In this document: piece after piece, positions 20,380 through 30,347 of the stretch
Position numbering within the stretch: the first letter of the stretch is position 1
Layout: each line of letters begins with the position of its first letter
Source of the DNA: Stakelama saccharophila
Lineage (GTDB): Bacteria > Pseudomonadota > Alphaproteobacteria > Sphingomonadales > Sphingomonadaceae
DNA: 64,000 nt
Assembly (NCBI RefSeq): GCF_032229225.1
Contig: NZ_CP135076.1
Location: 1,903,001 to 1,967,000 of the forward strand
Direction: 5' to 3'
The notes under the pieces: generated by a model
Told to the model about the DNA's origin: nothing
The model's input: the letters and a program-made list of their open reading frames with translations, nothing else
Database searches by the model: none
Program-made: the position numbers and the translations under genes

Positions 20380-21768
20380 TCAGGCGGATGGCAGTCGCAA
20401 AATGAAGCGTGCGCCCTGACCGGGCGCGCTATCGACCGATAGCTCGCCACCCATTGCGCGGGCGAGTCGCCGCGCGAGATAGAGGCCGAGGCCGCTGCCG
20501 CCGGAATGTTGCGGCTGCAACCGCTCGAACCGTTCAAAGATGCGGTGATGGTCCTCCGCGGCGATCCCCGGCCCCTGATCGGCCACGATCACGCAGGCGC
20601 TGCCCGCTTCTTCCTGCAGGCGAATCCAGACGGTGCTGCCCGGCGGTGAATGACGCACGGCGTTGCTGACGAGGTTGACCAGGATCTGGAGCACCCGCCG
20701 GAATTCCCCCGCAGCGACAATGCCTGTATCCGTCATCGGCCGATCGATCGACACCTTCCCTTCGCTGGCCCGGACGGAGAGCAGCCCCGCCGCTCTGCGC
20801 GCGACATCGGCCAGGTCGATCCGCTCTATTTCCACGGCGAAATCGTCGCGCTCGACCGCCTGCAGATCGACGAGATCCTCGATCAGGCCCAGAAGATGCC
20901 GCCCGGCGCCGGCAATATCGCCGGCATATTCGGCATAGTCGTCGCGCAAGGGACCTTCCGTCTGCGCCTGGATCGAATCAGCGGTGGCGATGATCCGACT
21001 GAGCGGTCCACGCAAGGCGCGGTCGAGCCGCTGCGTGAATCCGTCGGGGAAGCTCTGGGTCAGCGCTTCCGGGTGAAGATGGGACGAATCGGCGGTCGCG
21101 ACAGGTTCCGGCGCCCGATCGAGGAGCGTTGCCGAACCATGCAGGCCGACAAACCCTCCCGCACGATCGGTCTGCGCGACGGCTGAAAGGCGGACACGCC
21201 GTCCATCACTCCGCACTCTCGCCACCTGTCCGTCGACCGCGGTACGTGCGGCTACCGCCGCCAACAACGGAAACTGACCGTCGGCACCGCCCATCAGATC
21301 GAACAATCGGGTCAACGGCCGTCCGAGCAACTCGGAAAGTGCAAAACCGTGCAGCGCCGCCGCCTTTGGCGACATGCGGGTCAGGCGCAGGGCGCGATCC
21401 GTTTCCCATTTCCAGTCGCCCCAGACCGCCTCGCTACCGCCGGATTGGACGCGGCCGGCCATGGCTTCGGCCCACCGTCCCGCTTCACGGGCCGGTATCA
21501 ATTCGACGACGACGCCATCTTCCTCCGGCTCGGCCCGAACCCATAACGCGCGTTCGCCGTCCTCGTCGGCAGCGACGAGCGGTCGCGACACCGGAATGCC
21601 CAGACGCTGGGCAAGGCGCGCCGCAGCGGCGACCGAGGGCATCCGTATCGGTTCGCCCAGCGCTCCGCCCGCGCGCGCATTGAGGCGGTCGAATCCCGCG
21701 TCCGCTTCTCGCAGCACGCCTTCGCGGTCCGTCCGTCCGCGTGCCGGCTCCGCCATGGTGTCGCGCAT
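20380..21768 (-). CDS. PAS-domain histidine-kinase-like protein lacking the phospho-acceptor histidine
   Basis: 462 residues without membrane segments. A PAS-like domain spans about 115-215 (WKWETDRALRLTRMS). A dimerisation helix pair (about 240-305) and a good HATPase follow, with N-box NLVSNAVRHSP (365-375), DQGPGIA (397-403) and GSGLGLYLARR (425-435). Where HisKA domains read SHELRTPL, this protein reads DRALRGPL, so Arg250 occupies the histidine position. It may bind ATP without autophosphorylating, or use an atypical partner. It is last in a five-gene minus-strand run, five bases after the DUF2336 gene. A second ATG at 21756 is equally possible. No response regulator is nearby. Confidence 0.8.
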   Translation of the reverse strand: MRDTMAEPARGRTDREGVLREADAGFDRLNARAGGALGEPIRMPSVAAAARLAQRLGIPVSRPLVAADEDGERALWVRAEPEEDGVVVELIPAREAGRWAEAMAGRVQSGGSEAVWGDWKWETDRALRLTRMSPKAAALHGFALSELLGRPLTRLFDLMGGADGQFPLLAAVAARTAVDGQVARVRSDGRRVRLSAVAQTDRAGGFVGLHGSATLLDRAPEPVATADSSHLHPEALTQSFPDGFTQRLDRALRGPLSRIIATADSIQAQTEGPLRDDYAEYAGDIAGAGRHLLGLIEDLVDLQAVERDDFAVEIERIDLADVARRAAGLLSVRASEGKVSIDRPMTDTGIVAAGEFRRVLQILVNLVSNAVRHSPPGSTVWIRLQEEAGSACVIVADQGPGIAAEDHHRIFERFERLQPQHSGGSGLGLYLARRLARAMGGELSVDSAPGQGARFILRLPSA

Positions 21769-21773
21769 CCTTT

Positions 21774-22874
21774 TCAACGCTTCCGCAAGGTGGCGACGCT
21801 TTGTACCGCCTCGCGGTACGCCGATCCGGCCCGGTGCAGCGACAGCGCATCCAGTGCCGCAGCGGATTCCATCGCCGCAATCGTCTCGAGCGAATCGGCC
21901 AGGTCCTGCACGAACCGGTCGCCCTTCGCCTCCGCCAGTGGATAGCCGACGCGCGCAATCTCCGGCCGCTCCAGGCCCAGCGCACGCAGCGCCATCCAGC
22001 AAAGCGCCCCATCGCGATCCACTACGATATCGCGCATCGCGGGGAATTCCATTCGCAATCCACATGCAAGCAGCGCCACGAAAAGCCGCGGGCGCCTGTC
22101 CTCCAACGCTTCCAGCAGCAAGTCGGTCCGCCCTGCTTTCTCCCCATCGAACCGTTCCGCAAGCGACATCGCCGCCGCCTCCGCGCGGACCTGATCGTCA
22201 TATTCGGTCAGGCAGGCGTTTGCCGCCCCTTCGATTGCGCGGTCCAACGCAGTGGTTTCCACCGCGTCGACGGGGGACACGGACAGGCGCAGCGCGGCCG
22301 CCACCTGCCATACGAAACGATGTTGAAGGTGATCCGGCAGATCGGATACGCTGCCGTCGCTCTCCAGATCACCGCTCTCGGCGATCAGCATCGCGCGGGC
22401 GGCGGCGGCAATATCCCGATCATGGTCCTCGGTCAATCGGACGAGCAGCGACGGACGTTGCGGATCTTCCCCGGCAGATATCGGAAGGCTGCGCGCCAAA
22501 AGGGTCAGGCCCTGCTGCGCATATAGTTCATCGGCCAGGCCGCTACGCATGAAAAACCGCGGGTCCGCGACATCGGCGGCGACATCGCGCGCGTCTTCCA
22601 GTCGCGCGGCCAGCGCTGGATGCGAGCAATCTTTCAACTCTTGGACGGCCCGCCCCCGCAAGGCGCGGGCGACGGCGTCGATCATCGCGTTCAACCGCCC
22701 CACCATCGATATGCGAAGCTGCTCGTCGAGGCGGTGCGCATCCGACACCGCCAGCTCCGCCAGCGCGGACGCGCGGGCGTCGCGGATGCGCCAGTCGCCA
22801 CCCGCAATCGAGCAGGACAGGGAAGCAACGTCTGGGCCGTTGCCGGAAAGGTGGTCGACATTCGAACCGGGCAT
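21774..22874 (-). CDS. DUF2336-family protein
   Basis: About 366 residues, almost entirely helical, with repeated Ala/Leu/Asp-rich segments of HEAT-like character; no signal peptide or membrane helix. It resembles the DUF2336 proteins of alphaproteobacteria, whose function is not established. The ATG at 22874 is chosen; a TTG at 22892 would add six residues and neither has a strong ribosome site. It sits between the nucleotidyltransferase-like membrane gene and the kinase-like gene, close enough to be one operon. A scaffold or adaptor role beside the degenerate kinase is a guess. Confidence 0.65.
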   Translation of the reverse strand: MPGSNVDHLSGNGPDVASLSCSIAGGDWRIRDARASALAELAVSDAHRLDEQLRISMVGRLNAMIDAVARALRGRAVQELKDCSHPALAARLEDARDVAADVADPRFFMRSGLADELYAQQGLTLLARSLPISAGEDPQRPSLLVRLTEDHDRDIAAAARAMLIAESGDLESDGSVSDLPDHLQHRFVWQVAAALRLSVSPVDAVETTALDRAIEGAANACLTEYDDQVRAEAAAMSLAERFDGEKAGRTDLLLEALEDRRPRLFVALLACGLRMEFPAMRDIVVDRDGALCWMALRALGLERPEIARVGYPLAEAKGDRFVQDLADSLETIAAMESAAALDALSLHRAGSAYREAVQSVATLRKR

Positions 22875-22909
22875 GGAATTCGGATAGCGCAAATGTCGTT
22901 AAAAGCTGG

Positions 22910-24133
22910 CTAAGCTTTTTCGCGAACCGCCTCGATGCTGAACGCCAGGGTAGCGAGCGCATAAAGGCAGAGAACACCCAGCCCGATCGTCGCGACGCCG
23001 GCGATGGCAAACGGCGTGACCAGCAACAGATAGGACGGCGCGTTGCCGAACCACGGTCGCCGCCGGACCGGCACCCGGTCGGCAAGGCCCGCCGTCACGA
23101 TCAGCATCGCGGCAAGGATACCGGGCGACGGCTCTCCGGTGCGCAGCACCTGATCCGCCCCGGTCAATGCAATGGACACGGCCGCCAGTGCCACGATCGC
23201 CGCTTCCTGCCAGCGCGCCCACCGGTCTTCGGCTCGCAGCCAGCTCAACAGCGAACCGCTGGACAGGCACGCCACCGCCAGCAGCGCCACCGACAGCGCG
23301 ATCGGAGGAAGGCGAAAGCCGAACAGGATGATCGCCGCCAGCGACAACAGCGTGCCAGCCGCGATCACCGCCCAGTTCGATACGTTGCGCCGGACCATCA
23401 ATGGCAGCGCCTGACGGGTGATCGGCGTGAAGACATAGCGGTCCGCCCAGCCGATGCGCTGGTTGGCCATCGCCGCCAGTACAGCATTACTGCGGCTGGC
23501 GAGCGCTTCGCGGTTCCGCTCGATCCCGTGCCCGGCCTTTTTGGCCGACGGCGGCAGCTTGACGTGGCGAGCGCCGGCCTGAACGCTCACACGGAGGAGC
23601 GTCGACTGGAAATCATATTCGCGCGGCATCGCCGCGATGTCGGCCAGGCGCTGCGCCGCCAGCGTCGCGATGCCCGCCCAGCAATGCTGCGCGTCGACCC
23701 GCTCGACCGATGCAGGCACTTCCTCGTCGTCGATCACCATCAGGCTATCGGCCGCCTCGCCCGCCATCTGCTGCACCGCCACGTCGGTGGTGACGAGGCC
23801 GTCCGCGACGACGATCACGCTCGCCAGCGGGTGCACGCGTGCGACGCCTTCTTCGGCCGAACGGACGATGTCGACGGTGACGTCACCCTTGCCGATCCGG
23901 CTGACCGCGCCCAGCAATGCCGGGGTCACGCGCCCCACCGCCACCAGGATGTGGCCGACACCGGCCGTGATCAGCAGCCGGGCCTGATATTCGAGCAGCG
24001 TCATCCCGCCGAACGGCAGGGTCGCCGCCAGCATTTCCGGCCGGTCTTCGGCCTCTTCCATCGCGAAAATAAGCCCTGCGAGCATATCGGCGCTGTTAGG
24101 GCCTGTCCGCTTGCTCGGCAATCGCTCGTGCAC
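22910..24133 (-). CDS. Nucleotidyltransferase-like / CDP-alcohol-transferase-like membrane fusion (degenerate)
   Basis: About 407 residues in two parts. Residues about 17-200 have the hydrophobic pattern of a sugar/inositol-phosphate nucleotidyltransferase (LPFGGMTLLEYQARLL, HILVAVGRV), but no GxGxR nucleotide loop. Residues about 245-400 contain around five membrane helices after a WADRYVFTPITRQALP stretch. That order resembles the bifunctional inositol-1-phosphate cytidylyltransferase/CDP-alcohol transferases, yet the DGxxAR..GxxxDxxxD motif expected in the membrane half is not seen. It may be an inactive relative with a new role. The start is a GTG at 24133; ATG at 24085 is an alternative. 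Confidence 0.6.
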   Translation of the reverse strand: MHERLPSKRTGPNSADMLAGLIFAMEEAEDRPEMLAATLPFGGMTLLEYQARLLITAGVGHILVAVGRVTPALLGAVSRIGKGDVTVDIVRSAEEGVARVHPLASVIVVADGLVTTDVAVQQMAGEAADSLMVIDDEEVPASVERVDAQHCWAGIATLAAQRLADIAAMPREYDFQSTLLRVSVQAGARHVKLPPSAKKAGHGIERNREALASRSNAVLAAMANQRIGWADRYVFTPITRQALPLMVRRNVSNWAVIAAGTLLSLAAIILFGFRLPPIALSVALLAVACLSSGSLLSWLRAEDRWARWQEAAIVALAAVSIALTGADQVLRTGEPSPGILAAMLIVTAGLADRVPVRRRPWFGNAPSYLLLVTPFAIAGVATIGLGVLCLYALATLAFSIEAVREKA

Positions 24134-24145
24134 GAAATACGCCGA

Positions 24146-25342
24146 TCAGTAGCTGAGATGCGGTCGCCGGGCGTCTTCCCATGCCGCTTCATCCGGCTGC
24201 GTCAACGCGTCCAGGTCCGGCGGGGCCGCCTCCGGATCGTCCACCCACTCGCGCAGCGATGGGCCGCCGTTGATCACGTCGATCGGCAATTTGCCGAATG
24301 CGTATTCATAGGGAAAGTCGCGCCAAAGCGGATAGTCGCCGTACAGTCGCCGGACAGCCTTGAACGCCAGCGCCTGCAGCCGCCACGGCCGAAAGGCATC
24401 CTGACGATAGGCCGGCCCTTCGGCATGAATGTGAACACCACTGCACAAGGTGCCGACATGCTTGTGAAAGGTCGGCTCGAACCAGCAGTCGCGGAGAATG
24501 CACCCCTGCAACCATTGCGGAGCCAGATCGCGCATTTCGGCGATGATCGCGCGCGCATCCACGTCGGGCGCGCCGAACAGTTCGAGCGGGCGGGTGGTGC
24601 CCCTTCCCTCCGACAGGCTGGTGCCCTCCAGCATCACCGTGCCGGCATAAGCGCGCGCCATGGCCAGATTGGGCGCATTGGGACTGGGGTTGATCCACAG
24701 CCGGTCGGCCGGCCAGCCATATCCCGGCGCCGCCTCCGGTTCCCAGCCGATCATCTCGATAACCCGGTAGTCCAGGTCGAGATCATATTGCGCGATGAAC
24801 CACCGCCCCATTTCGCCCAGCGTCAGCCCGTGCCGCATCGGCATCGGTCCCGCCCCGACGAAACTTTCCCAGCCGGGGCGCAGCGTCAGCCCCTCGACCG
24901 GCCGACCGACCGGATTCGGACGGTCCAGCACCCAGACCTCTTTGCCGTGCGCAGCCGCCGCCTCCAGCACGTAGAGCAATGTCGTGATGAAGGTATAGAT
25001 ACGGCAGCCGAGATCCTGAAGGTCCACGAGCAGCACGTCGAATGTCTCCATCGACGCGGCGGTGGGACGGCGCACCTCACCGTACAGGCTGAAGACCGGA
25101 ATACCGTGGACCGAATCGTCGAAGTCCGGCGATTCGACCATATTGTCCTGCTTGTCGCCGCGAAGTCCGTGCTGCGGCCCGAAGGCGGCGGTCACGTTCA
25201 CCCCGGCTCCGACCAAGGCGTCCAGCGTGTGGGTGAGGTCCGCCGTGACCGAGGCGGGATGGGCGAGCAGGCCGACCCGTCGGCCGTCCAGCGACTTGCG
25301 AAGCGCGGCCTCGGCAAGCAGGCGATCGATACCGAATTGCAT
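24146..25342 (-). CDS. namZ: Exo-beta-N-acetylmuramidase NamZ family (DUF1343)
   Basis: A 398-residue member of the DUF1343 family; the Bacillus member YbbC/NamZ releases N-acetylmuramic acid from peptidoglycan fragments. Family features are GLLAHPASV, FGPQHGLRGDKQDN, a conserved LYGE, VLLVDLQDLGCRIYTF, and VLDRPNPVGR. No signal peptide is visible, so it is probably cytosolic and may act in muropeptide salvage, although many relatives are exported. It begins three bases after the DOMON-like gene's stop. Confidence 0.85.
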   Translation of the reverse strand: MQFGIDRLLAEAALRKSLDGRRVGLLAHPASVTADLTHTLDALVGAGVNVTAAFGPQHGLRGDKQDNMVESPDFDDSVHGIPVFSLYGEVRRPTAASMETFDVLLVDLQDLGCRIYTFITTLLYVLEAAAAHGKEVWVLDRPNPVGRPVEGLTLRPGWESFVGAGPMPMRHGLTLGEMGRWFIAQYDLDLDYRVIEMIGWEPEAAPGYGWPADRLWINPSPNAPNLAMARAYAGTVMLEGTSLSEGRGTTRPLELFGAPDVDARAIIAEMRDLAPQWLQGCILRDCWFEPTFHKHVGTLCSGVHIHAEGPAYRQDAFRPWRLQALAFKAVRRLYGDYPLWRDFPYEYAFGKLPIDVINGGPSLREWVDDPEAAPPDLDALTQPDEAAWEDARRPHLSY

Positions 25343-25345
25343 GGT

Positions 25346-25900
25346 TCAACCTGCTGCCGGGAGTTCGAGCGCGAAGCAAGCGGGATCGTGAAAATCGGGT
25401 CGTTCCCGAGGATGCGCCAGCGCCCAGTAGGATGTGCCGCCGTCCACCCCCTTCATCACCGCCGACAGGCCAAGAGAGAGCGGTTCGCGCCGAAAGCCCG
25501 GCGGCAGGCCCAGCAGCACGTGCAGTTCCGCCCGGCCGTCGCGAATGCGCCATTTCCCTCCTAGCATGCGGATGTCGTCCGCCTCGGCCATTCCTTCGCG
25601 ATACCCTTCGAAAGCATATGCCGCCCAACAACCGGACGTCGCGAGATTGATCTCGCGGTAGCCGGCTCCGCCTGCCCGGCGCAAGAACGCCTCAAAACAG
25701 GTGCTCTCCCATAACCGGTCGCCGCGATGCCAGGGTCCGTCACCGCAGTCGCGATCGCCGGGCCAGCGGATCGCATCGACATCGCCGACGGCACGAAAGC
25801 TCAGCCCGATGCAATCACCGCGCGGCGGCGCCACTGTCACCTCGATCCTCGTCAGTGTCGATTGCGGCGCAGCGCGGTGGCAGAGCAGTGACGTCTTCAA
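25346..25900 (-). CDS. DOMON-like domain protein
   Basis: 184 residues resembling the small 'DOMON-like' proteins found in sphingomonads: a beta-rich fold with [25 protein letters not shown] and [14 protein letters not shown] segments. There is no export signal. The best start is TTG at 25900, with GGGAGGAA directly upstream; the frame's apparent ATGs farther up run into the tyrS promoter region. It is the first gene of the minus-strand run towards the kinase-like gene and is divergent from tyrS. Its ligand is unknown. Confidence 0.65.
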   Translation of the reverse strand: MKTSLLCHRAAPQSTLTRIEVTVAPPRGDCIGLSFRAVGDVDAIRWPGDRDCGDGPWHRGDRLWESTCFEAFLRRAGGAGYREINLATSGCWAAYAFEGYREGMAEADDIRMLGGKWRIRDGRAELHVLLGLPPGFRREPLSLGLSAVMKGVDGGTSYWALAHPRERPDFHDPACFALELPAAG

Positions 25901-25976
25901 TCCATTCCTCCCGTTCGCGGCGCGCCACGCTTTGGGGGTGCAAAACGGCGGAATCGGCATTATCCGATTGCGCGTC

Positions 25977-27212
25977 ATGACCGAATACAAATCCGATTTG
26001 CTCACCCTGCTCGCGTCACGCGGCTATATCCATCAACTGACCGATGCGCAGGGCCTGGACGCACTCGCGGCCGAACGGATCGTTCCCGGCTATATCGGCT
26101 TCGATCCGACCGCACCGTCGCTGCACGTCGGCAGCCTGGTGCAGATCATGCTGCTACGCCGTCTGCAACAGGCGGGGCACAAGCCGATCGTGCTGATGGG
26201 CGGCGGAACCGGCAAGATCGGCGATCCCAGCTTCAAGGACGAAGCGCGCCAGTTGCTGACCGACGACGTCATCGCGGCCAATGCCGCCTCGATCAAGACC
26301 GTGTTCGAACGGTTCCTGACCTTCGGCGACGGCCCCACCGACGCCGTCATGCTCGACAATGCGGAATGGCTCGACCGTTTGGAATATATTCCCTTTCTGC
26401 GGGATATCGGCCGCCATTTCTCGGTGAACCGGATGCTGAGCTTCGATTCGGTGAAGCTGCGCCTTGACCGCGAACAGTCGCTCAGTTTCCTCGAATTCAA
26501 TTACATGATCCTGCAGGCATATGATTTCCTGGAGCTTTCGCGCCGGCACGGTTGCCATCTGCAGATGGGCGGGTCGGACCAGTGGGGTAATATCGTCAAC
26601 GGCATAGAATTGTCGCGCCGCGTCGACGGCGCCGAAGTTTATGGCGTCACCACCCCGCTCATCACCACGGCCGACGGCGGCAAGATGGGCAAGACCATGG
26701 CAGGCGCCGTCTGGCTGAACGAGGACCGGCTGCCGGCTTATGATTACTGGCAGTTCTGGCGCAACACCGACGACCGCGACGTTGGCCGTTTCCTGCGACT
26801 CTTCACCGACCTGCCGCTGGACGAAATCGCGCGCCTGGAGCAACTCGAAGGCGCAGAAATCAACGAGGCGAAGAAGGCGCTCGCCGACGCGGCCACGGCA
26901 ATGTGCCGGGGCGAGGATGCGGCCCGGCTGGCCGGCGAAACCGCCCGCAAGACCTTCGAGGAAGGCGCGTCGGGAGAGGCCCTTCCACGGCTTCAGGTGT
27001 CCGGCACCATCGGTATCGTCGACGCGCTGACCGAGCTTGGCCTTTGCGCATCCAGGGGCGAAGCCCGCCGGCTGATCAAGGGCGGCGGCGCACGGGCCGA
27101 TGGCGAAAAGGTGGCCGACGAAGCCGCGCAAGTGCATGTGGCGAACGGTGAAATCCGCATTTCCGCCGGCAAGAAGAAGCACGGCCTTCTGGTCCCGGCC
27201 CAGACCCCGTAA
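25977..27212 (+). CDS. tyrS: Tyrosyl-tRNA synthetase
   Basis: Class I synthetase charging tRNA-Tyr. It has 411 residues, with the HxGH-type motif present as LHVGSL in the [13 protein letters not shown] segment, a KMGKT motif replacing KMSKS ([11 protein letters not shown]), and a C-terminal S4-like RNA-binding domain ([17 protein letters not shown]). The KMGKS/T variant is typical of the TyrRS-Z-like branch in Proteobacteria. The ATG at 25977 begins MTEYKSDLL; an in-frame TTG nine bases earlier is possible. Confidence 0.95.
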   Translation: MTEYKSDLLTLLASRGYIHQLTDAQGLDALAAERIVPGYIGFDPTAPSLHVGSLVQIMLLRRLQQAGHKPIVLMGGGTGKIGDPSFKDEARQLLTDDVIAANAASIKTVFERFLTFGDGPTDAVMLDNAEWLDRLEYIPFLRDIGRHFSVNRMLSFDSVKLRLDREQSLSFLEFNYMILQAYDFLELSRRHGCHLQMGGSDQWGNIVNGIELSRRVDGAEVYGVTTPLITTADGGKMGKTMAGAVWLNEDRLPAYDYWQFWRNTDDRDVGRFLRLFTDLPLDEIARLEQLEGAEINEAKKALADAATAMCRGEDAARLAGETARKTFEEGASGEALPRLQVSGTIGIVDALTELGLCASRGEARRLIKGGGARADGEKVADEAAQVHVANGEIRISAGKKKHGLLVPAQTP

Positions 27213-27298
27213 CCCGGTATTAAGCCCGTTTGTTGCCGCGGAATTCACCTTCACGGCGGTAGCGTTACCGACGGGCCGCGAACCGGGATTGAGGGTAC

Positions 27299-27622
27299 AT
27301 GACGAGGACGACGGGAAATCTTGCGATGGTCGACCAGCGCGCGGTCGACCGCGACGAAGTGCATTATCGCGCGCGCGGCTTCGGCCCCGATGCCCGCGAA
27401 CACCTGTTGCTCGTCGTCAACATCTCGCCGCACGGTCTGATGGCGCGTATCGATGCGGACTATGAACCCGGTCAGCGCATGCGCGTCACCCTGCCCGTGG
27501 TCGGGGTAACGACGGCCGAGATCCGGTGGTCGCTCGGCGGTCGCATGGGCTTTCACTTCGACACGGCGATCGACCTCGCCAGCTATTACGAAATGCTCAC
27601 CCGGATGATCGAAAAGCGCTGA
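27299..27622 (+). CDS. PilZ-domain protein (putative cyclic-di-GMP receptor)
   Basis: 107 residues, essentially a single PilZ barrel. The second binding motif is visible as NISPHG (N/DxSxxG) about residue 42. The first RxxxR motif is less certain, in the HYRARGFGPDAR stretch. The tail (RWSLGGRMGFHFD) matches the final strands of PilZ domains. It may bind cyclic-di-GMP and act on a partner not encoded nearby. GAGGG lies five bases before the ATG. Confidence 0.75.
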   Translation: MTRTTGNLAMVDQRAVDRDEVHYRARGFGPDAREHLLLVVNISPHGLMARIDADYEPGQRMRVTLPVVGVTTAEIRWSLGGRMGFHFDTAIDLASYYEMLTRMIEKR

Positions 27623-27648
27623 CGAAAGCACGGAAAAACCGGCAGGGC

Positions 27649-27725
27649 TGGTAGCGGAGGAGGGACTCGAACCCCCGACACGCGGATTATGATTCCGCTG
27701 CTCTAACCACCTGAGCTACTCCGCC
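27649..27725 (-). tRNA. tRNA-Met (CAT), elongator
   Basis: 77 bases including an encoded CCA. Acceptor GGCGGAG pairs with CTCCGCT (one G-U), the D arm is AGCTCAGGTGGTTAGAGC, the anticodon stem GCGGA/TCCGC carries the loop ATCATAA, and the T arm contains GGTTCGAGTCC. The body matches elongator tRNA-Met rather than the CAT-bearing tRNA-Ile2 or initiator. Confidence 0.95.
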
Positions 27726-27780
27726 GTAACAGCGCAACCCTGCGCGGGAGCCGGCGACATAGGCCGGGCTTCGCGATCGG

Positions 27781-28299
27781 TCAAGCAAACTTATACGCTT
27801 TGATCGCCTCCCATGGACCGCCGCGATAGGACCAGCTTGCCAGGCCCGCCAGCCGGACGTCGCGCGGCCGGAATCCCCGCTCCAGTTCCGCCTTCAGCGA
27901 GCGGGCTTCCCTGGGCGCGACCTTGTTCTGGATCGTGACGTGCGGCCGCCATCCCACGCTGTCCTGCGGCGTCAGCAGAGGAAGGAACGCATCGGCCAGG
28001 GCGGCGCGCACATCGTCCAGTCCGGGCGATTCGATCCGGAAAGCCACGCCGCGTCCGAGGTCGATCAGCCCGGCCAGCCTCGCCCCCGGCGCCGGCACAC
28101 CGCGCGTCACCTGGGCAAGGCGCCGGTCAAGTTCGGGCGACAGCGACGGCGGCAAATGGTGAAACAGCGTCAGATGCGCGGCAAGCTGGTCGCGCTCGGG
28201 CGGGAAATGCTTCGCACGCATCTGGTCGAAAAATGCCTGGTCCTCACCGCCGAACAGCGCGGTGACGATGATCGGCGCGGGTGCAGGCGCAACGTTCAA
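27781..28299 (-). CDS. 2'-5' RNA ligase / 2H phosphoesterase family protein
   Basis: 172 residues with the two HxT motifs of the LigT-like fold: HLTLF at about 53 and HVTIQ about 130. Such proteins ligate or hydrolyse 2'-5' or cyclic phosphate bonds in RNA or nucleotides; the substrate here is unknown. Its start is TTG at 28299, which overlaps the kup stop (TTGA), so it is coupled to kup. No other start codon lies before the conserved core. Confidence 0.8.
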   Translation of the reverse strand: MNVAPAPAPIIVTALFGGEDQAFFDQMRAKHFPPERDQLAAHLTLFHHLPPSLSPELDRRLAQVTRGVPAPGARLAGLIDLGRGVAFRIESPGLDDVRAALADAFLPLLTPQDSVGWRPHVTIQNKVAPREARSLKAELERGFRPRDVRLAGLASWSYRGGPWEAIKAYKFA

Positions 28300-30227
28300 A
28301 TCTCTACCTGGCTGCCCAGCTCGACGACGCGGTTCGTCGGCAGCTTGAAGAATTCCATCGCGCTTTCCGCGTTGCGCAGCATCCAGGCGAAGATCTTTTC
28401 GCGCCAGATCATCATGCCGGGGCGCTCGGCCGGCAACAGCGTCTGCCGGGCGAGGAAGAAACTGGTGTCCATCATCTTGAAATCCTCGCCGCAATTATGA
28501 ACCTGTTTCAGCGCGGCGGGCACGTCGGCGTCCTGCATGAAGCCGTAGCGGATCACCATGCGGTGAAATCCCTGGCCGAGATCGTCCAGCTCGACGCGAT
28601 TTTGGTCCAAGACATACGGCTCGTCGAGAATCTTCACGGTCAACAGGACGACACGTTCGTGCAGCACCTTGTTGTGCTTGAGGTTGTGGAGCAGCGCGTG
28701 CGGCACCCCGTCCGGGCTGGAGGTCATGAACACCGCGGTGCCGGGCACGCGCGATGCGGAATTCGCCGCCGACTGGATGAATATCTTGATCGGCATCGCC
28801 GCCTCGCGCATCCGCTGGATCATCAGCTTGCGCCCCTTGGCCCAGGTCGTCAGCATCGTGAAGACGATGAAGCCGATGAGAAGCGGGAACCAGCCGCCGT
28901 CCGGGATCTTCGTGGTGTTCGCCGCGAAATAGGCGCCGTCGACGATGAAGAACAGCGCAAGCAGCGGCAGCGCATAGCGCTTCTTCCAGTCCCACAGACG
29001 CAGCAGCACGACGCCCAGCAAACAGGTGTCGATCAGCATCGCGCCCGTGACGGCGATGCCGTAGGCCGAGGTCAGGTTGGACGACGTCTGGAAGAACAGC
29101 ACGAGCAGGATGACCATGGTCATCAGCAGCCAGTTGACTAGCGGAATGTAGATCTGGCCGGCCGTCGCCGCGCTCGTATGCTCGATACGCAGGCGGGGAA
29201 TGAAGCCGAGCTGGATCGCCTGCTGCGTCACCGAGAACGCGCCCGAGATCACGGCCTGACTGGCGATGATCGCCGCCATGGTCGCCACGATGACCAGCGG
29301 GAACTGAAGGCTGGCGGGCGCAAGCAGATAGAAGGGATTCTGCAGCGCCAGCACGCCGTCGCGAATGAGCAGCGCCCCCTGCCCCATATAATTGCACATC
29401 AGCGCGGGCAGCACGAACCAGAGCCACGAGACACGGATCGGCTGGCGTCCGAAATGTCCCATATCCGCGTACAGCGCCTCCGCACCGGTAACGGCAAGAA
29501 CCACCGAACCGAGGGCGAAAAAGGCCTGGACGGGGCTGAGGAAGAAGAATTCGATCGCGTGCGTGGGCAGCAACGCCCACAGCACCCACGGCGTCTGCAC
29601 GATGCTGATGATGCCCAGGACCGAGATCACGCCGAAATACAGCATCATGATCGGCCCGAAAAAGGCGCCCACGCGCGAAGTGCCGCTTCGCTGGATCGAA
29701 AACAGGAAGATCAGGATAACGACGGCGATCGGCACCACCAGGTCGCCGAAGGGCGGCGCCGCGATCGCCAGGCCTTCCACCGCGCCGAGTACCGACACGG
29801 CCGGCGTGATCATCGAGTCGCCATAGAACAGCGCCGTCGCGAAAACGCCCAGCAGGATGATACCGCGCGTCCATCGCTTGGATTTGGTTCGCCCGGACAC
29901 GAGGGCGAGCAGCGCCAGGCTGCCCCCTTCGCCCTTATTGTCGGCCCGCATGATGATGGTCACGTATTTCAGCGTCACCACGACCATCATCGACCAGAAC
30001 ATCAGGCTGATGACGCCCATGATATGGGCCGTGTCGAGCGTCAGTTCGTGATGGCCGGCGAAGGTTTCCCGGAACGCATAGAGCGGCGACGTGCCGATAT
30101 CGCCGAAGACGACGCCGATGGCTCCGACTGCGAGCTTCCAAAGCGCTTGCTCATGGCCGTGCTGCCCCGGCGGGCGGGCAGCCGGGTCCAGCGCGGCGCC
30201 TCCATCTGGAGAATTGCCGGCAGTCAC
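28296..30227 (-). CDS. kup: Low-affinity potassium transporter Kup
   Basis: Inner-membrane K+/H+ symporter of 643 residues with about 12 membrane helices in the first 440 and a soluble C-terminal domain. The first helix bears the family stretch [18 protein letters not shown] (about 32-49), and [17 protein letters not shown] follows. The start is GTG at 30227. A 2H phosphoesterase gene follows with overlapping codons. The 120 bases upstream show no recognisable riboswitch. Confidence 0.95.
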   Translation of the reverse strand: MTAGNSPDGGAALDPAARPPGQHGHEQALWKLAVGAIGVVFGDIGTSPLYAFRETFAGHHELTLDTAHIMGVISLMFWSMMVVVTLKYVTIIMRADNKGEGGSLALLALVSGRTKSKRWTRGIILLGVFATALFYGDSMITPAVSVLGAVEGLAIAAPPFGDLVVPIAVVILIFLFSIQRSGTSRVGAFFGPIMMLYFGVISVLGIISIVQTPWVLWALLPTHAIEFFFLSPVQAFFALGSVVLAVTGAEALYADMGHFGRQPIRVSWLWFVLPALMCNYMGQGALLIRDGVLALQNPFYLLAPASLQFPLVIVATMAAIIASQAVISGAFSVTQQAIQLGFIPRLRIEHTSAATAGQIYIPLVNWLLMTMVILLVLFFQTSSNLTSAYGIAVTGAMLIDTCLLGVVLLRLWDWKKRYALPLLALFFIVDGAYFAANTTKIPDGGWFPLLIGFIVFTMLTTWAKGRKLMIQRMREAAMPIKIFIQSAANSASRVPGTAVFMTSSPDGVPHALLHNLKHNKVLHERVVLLTVKILDEPYVLDQNRVELDDLGQGFHRMVIRYGFMQDADVPAALKQVHNCGEDFKMMDTSFFLARQTLLPAERPGMMIWREKIFAWMLRNAESAMEFFKLPTNRVVELGSQVEI

Positions 30228-30347
30228 AGGCGTCTGGTTCGCGCCTGAAGCAATGCGGAACGCCCCGTCTCGACCTTCATATTCGTCCTAACACGTCCGA
30301 TGGCGCGGCGCGGTAGCACGCCGTTCACCCCCCGGCAATATTCCGAC

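Noticed and set aside
23528..25564. 678-codon plus-strand frame opposite the nucleotidyltransferase-like and NamZ genes
   Set aside because: It spans the complement of two recognisable genes and has shadow-type composition (His, Arg, Gln, Asp).
27649..27725. Reading the CAT tRNA as tRNA-Ile2 or initiator tRNA-Met
   Set aside because: The body (GGCGGAGTAGC.., GTGTCGGGGGTTCG..) fits elongator tRNA-Met, and the initiator's unpaired first base and GGG/CCC anticodon stem are absent.
28495..30248. Long open frames on the opposite strand and in the second frame across kup
   Set aside because: They are shadows of a GC-rich gene: compositions rich in Arg, His, Gln and Asp, no ribosome sites, and Kup explains the stretch completely.
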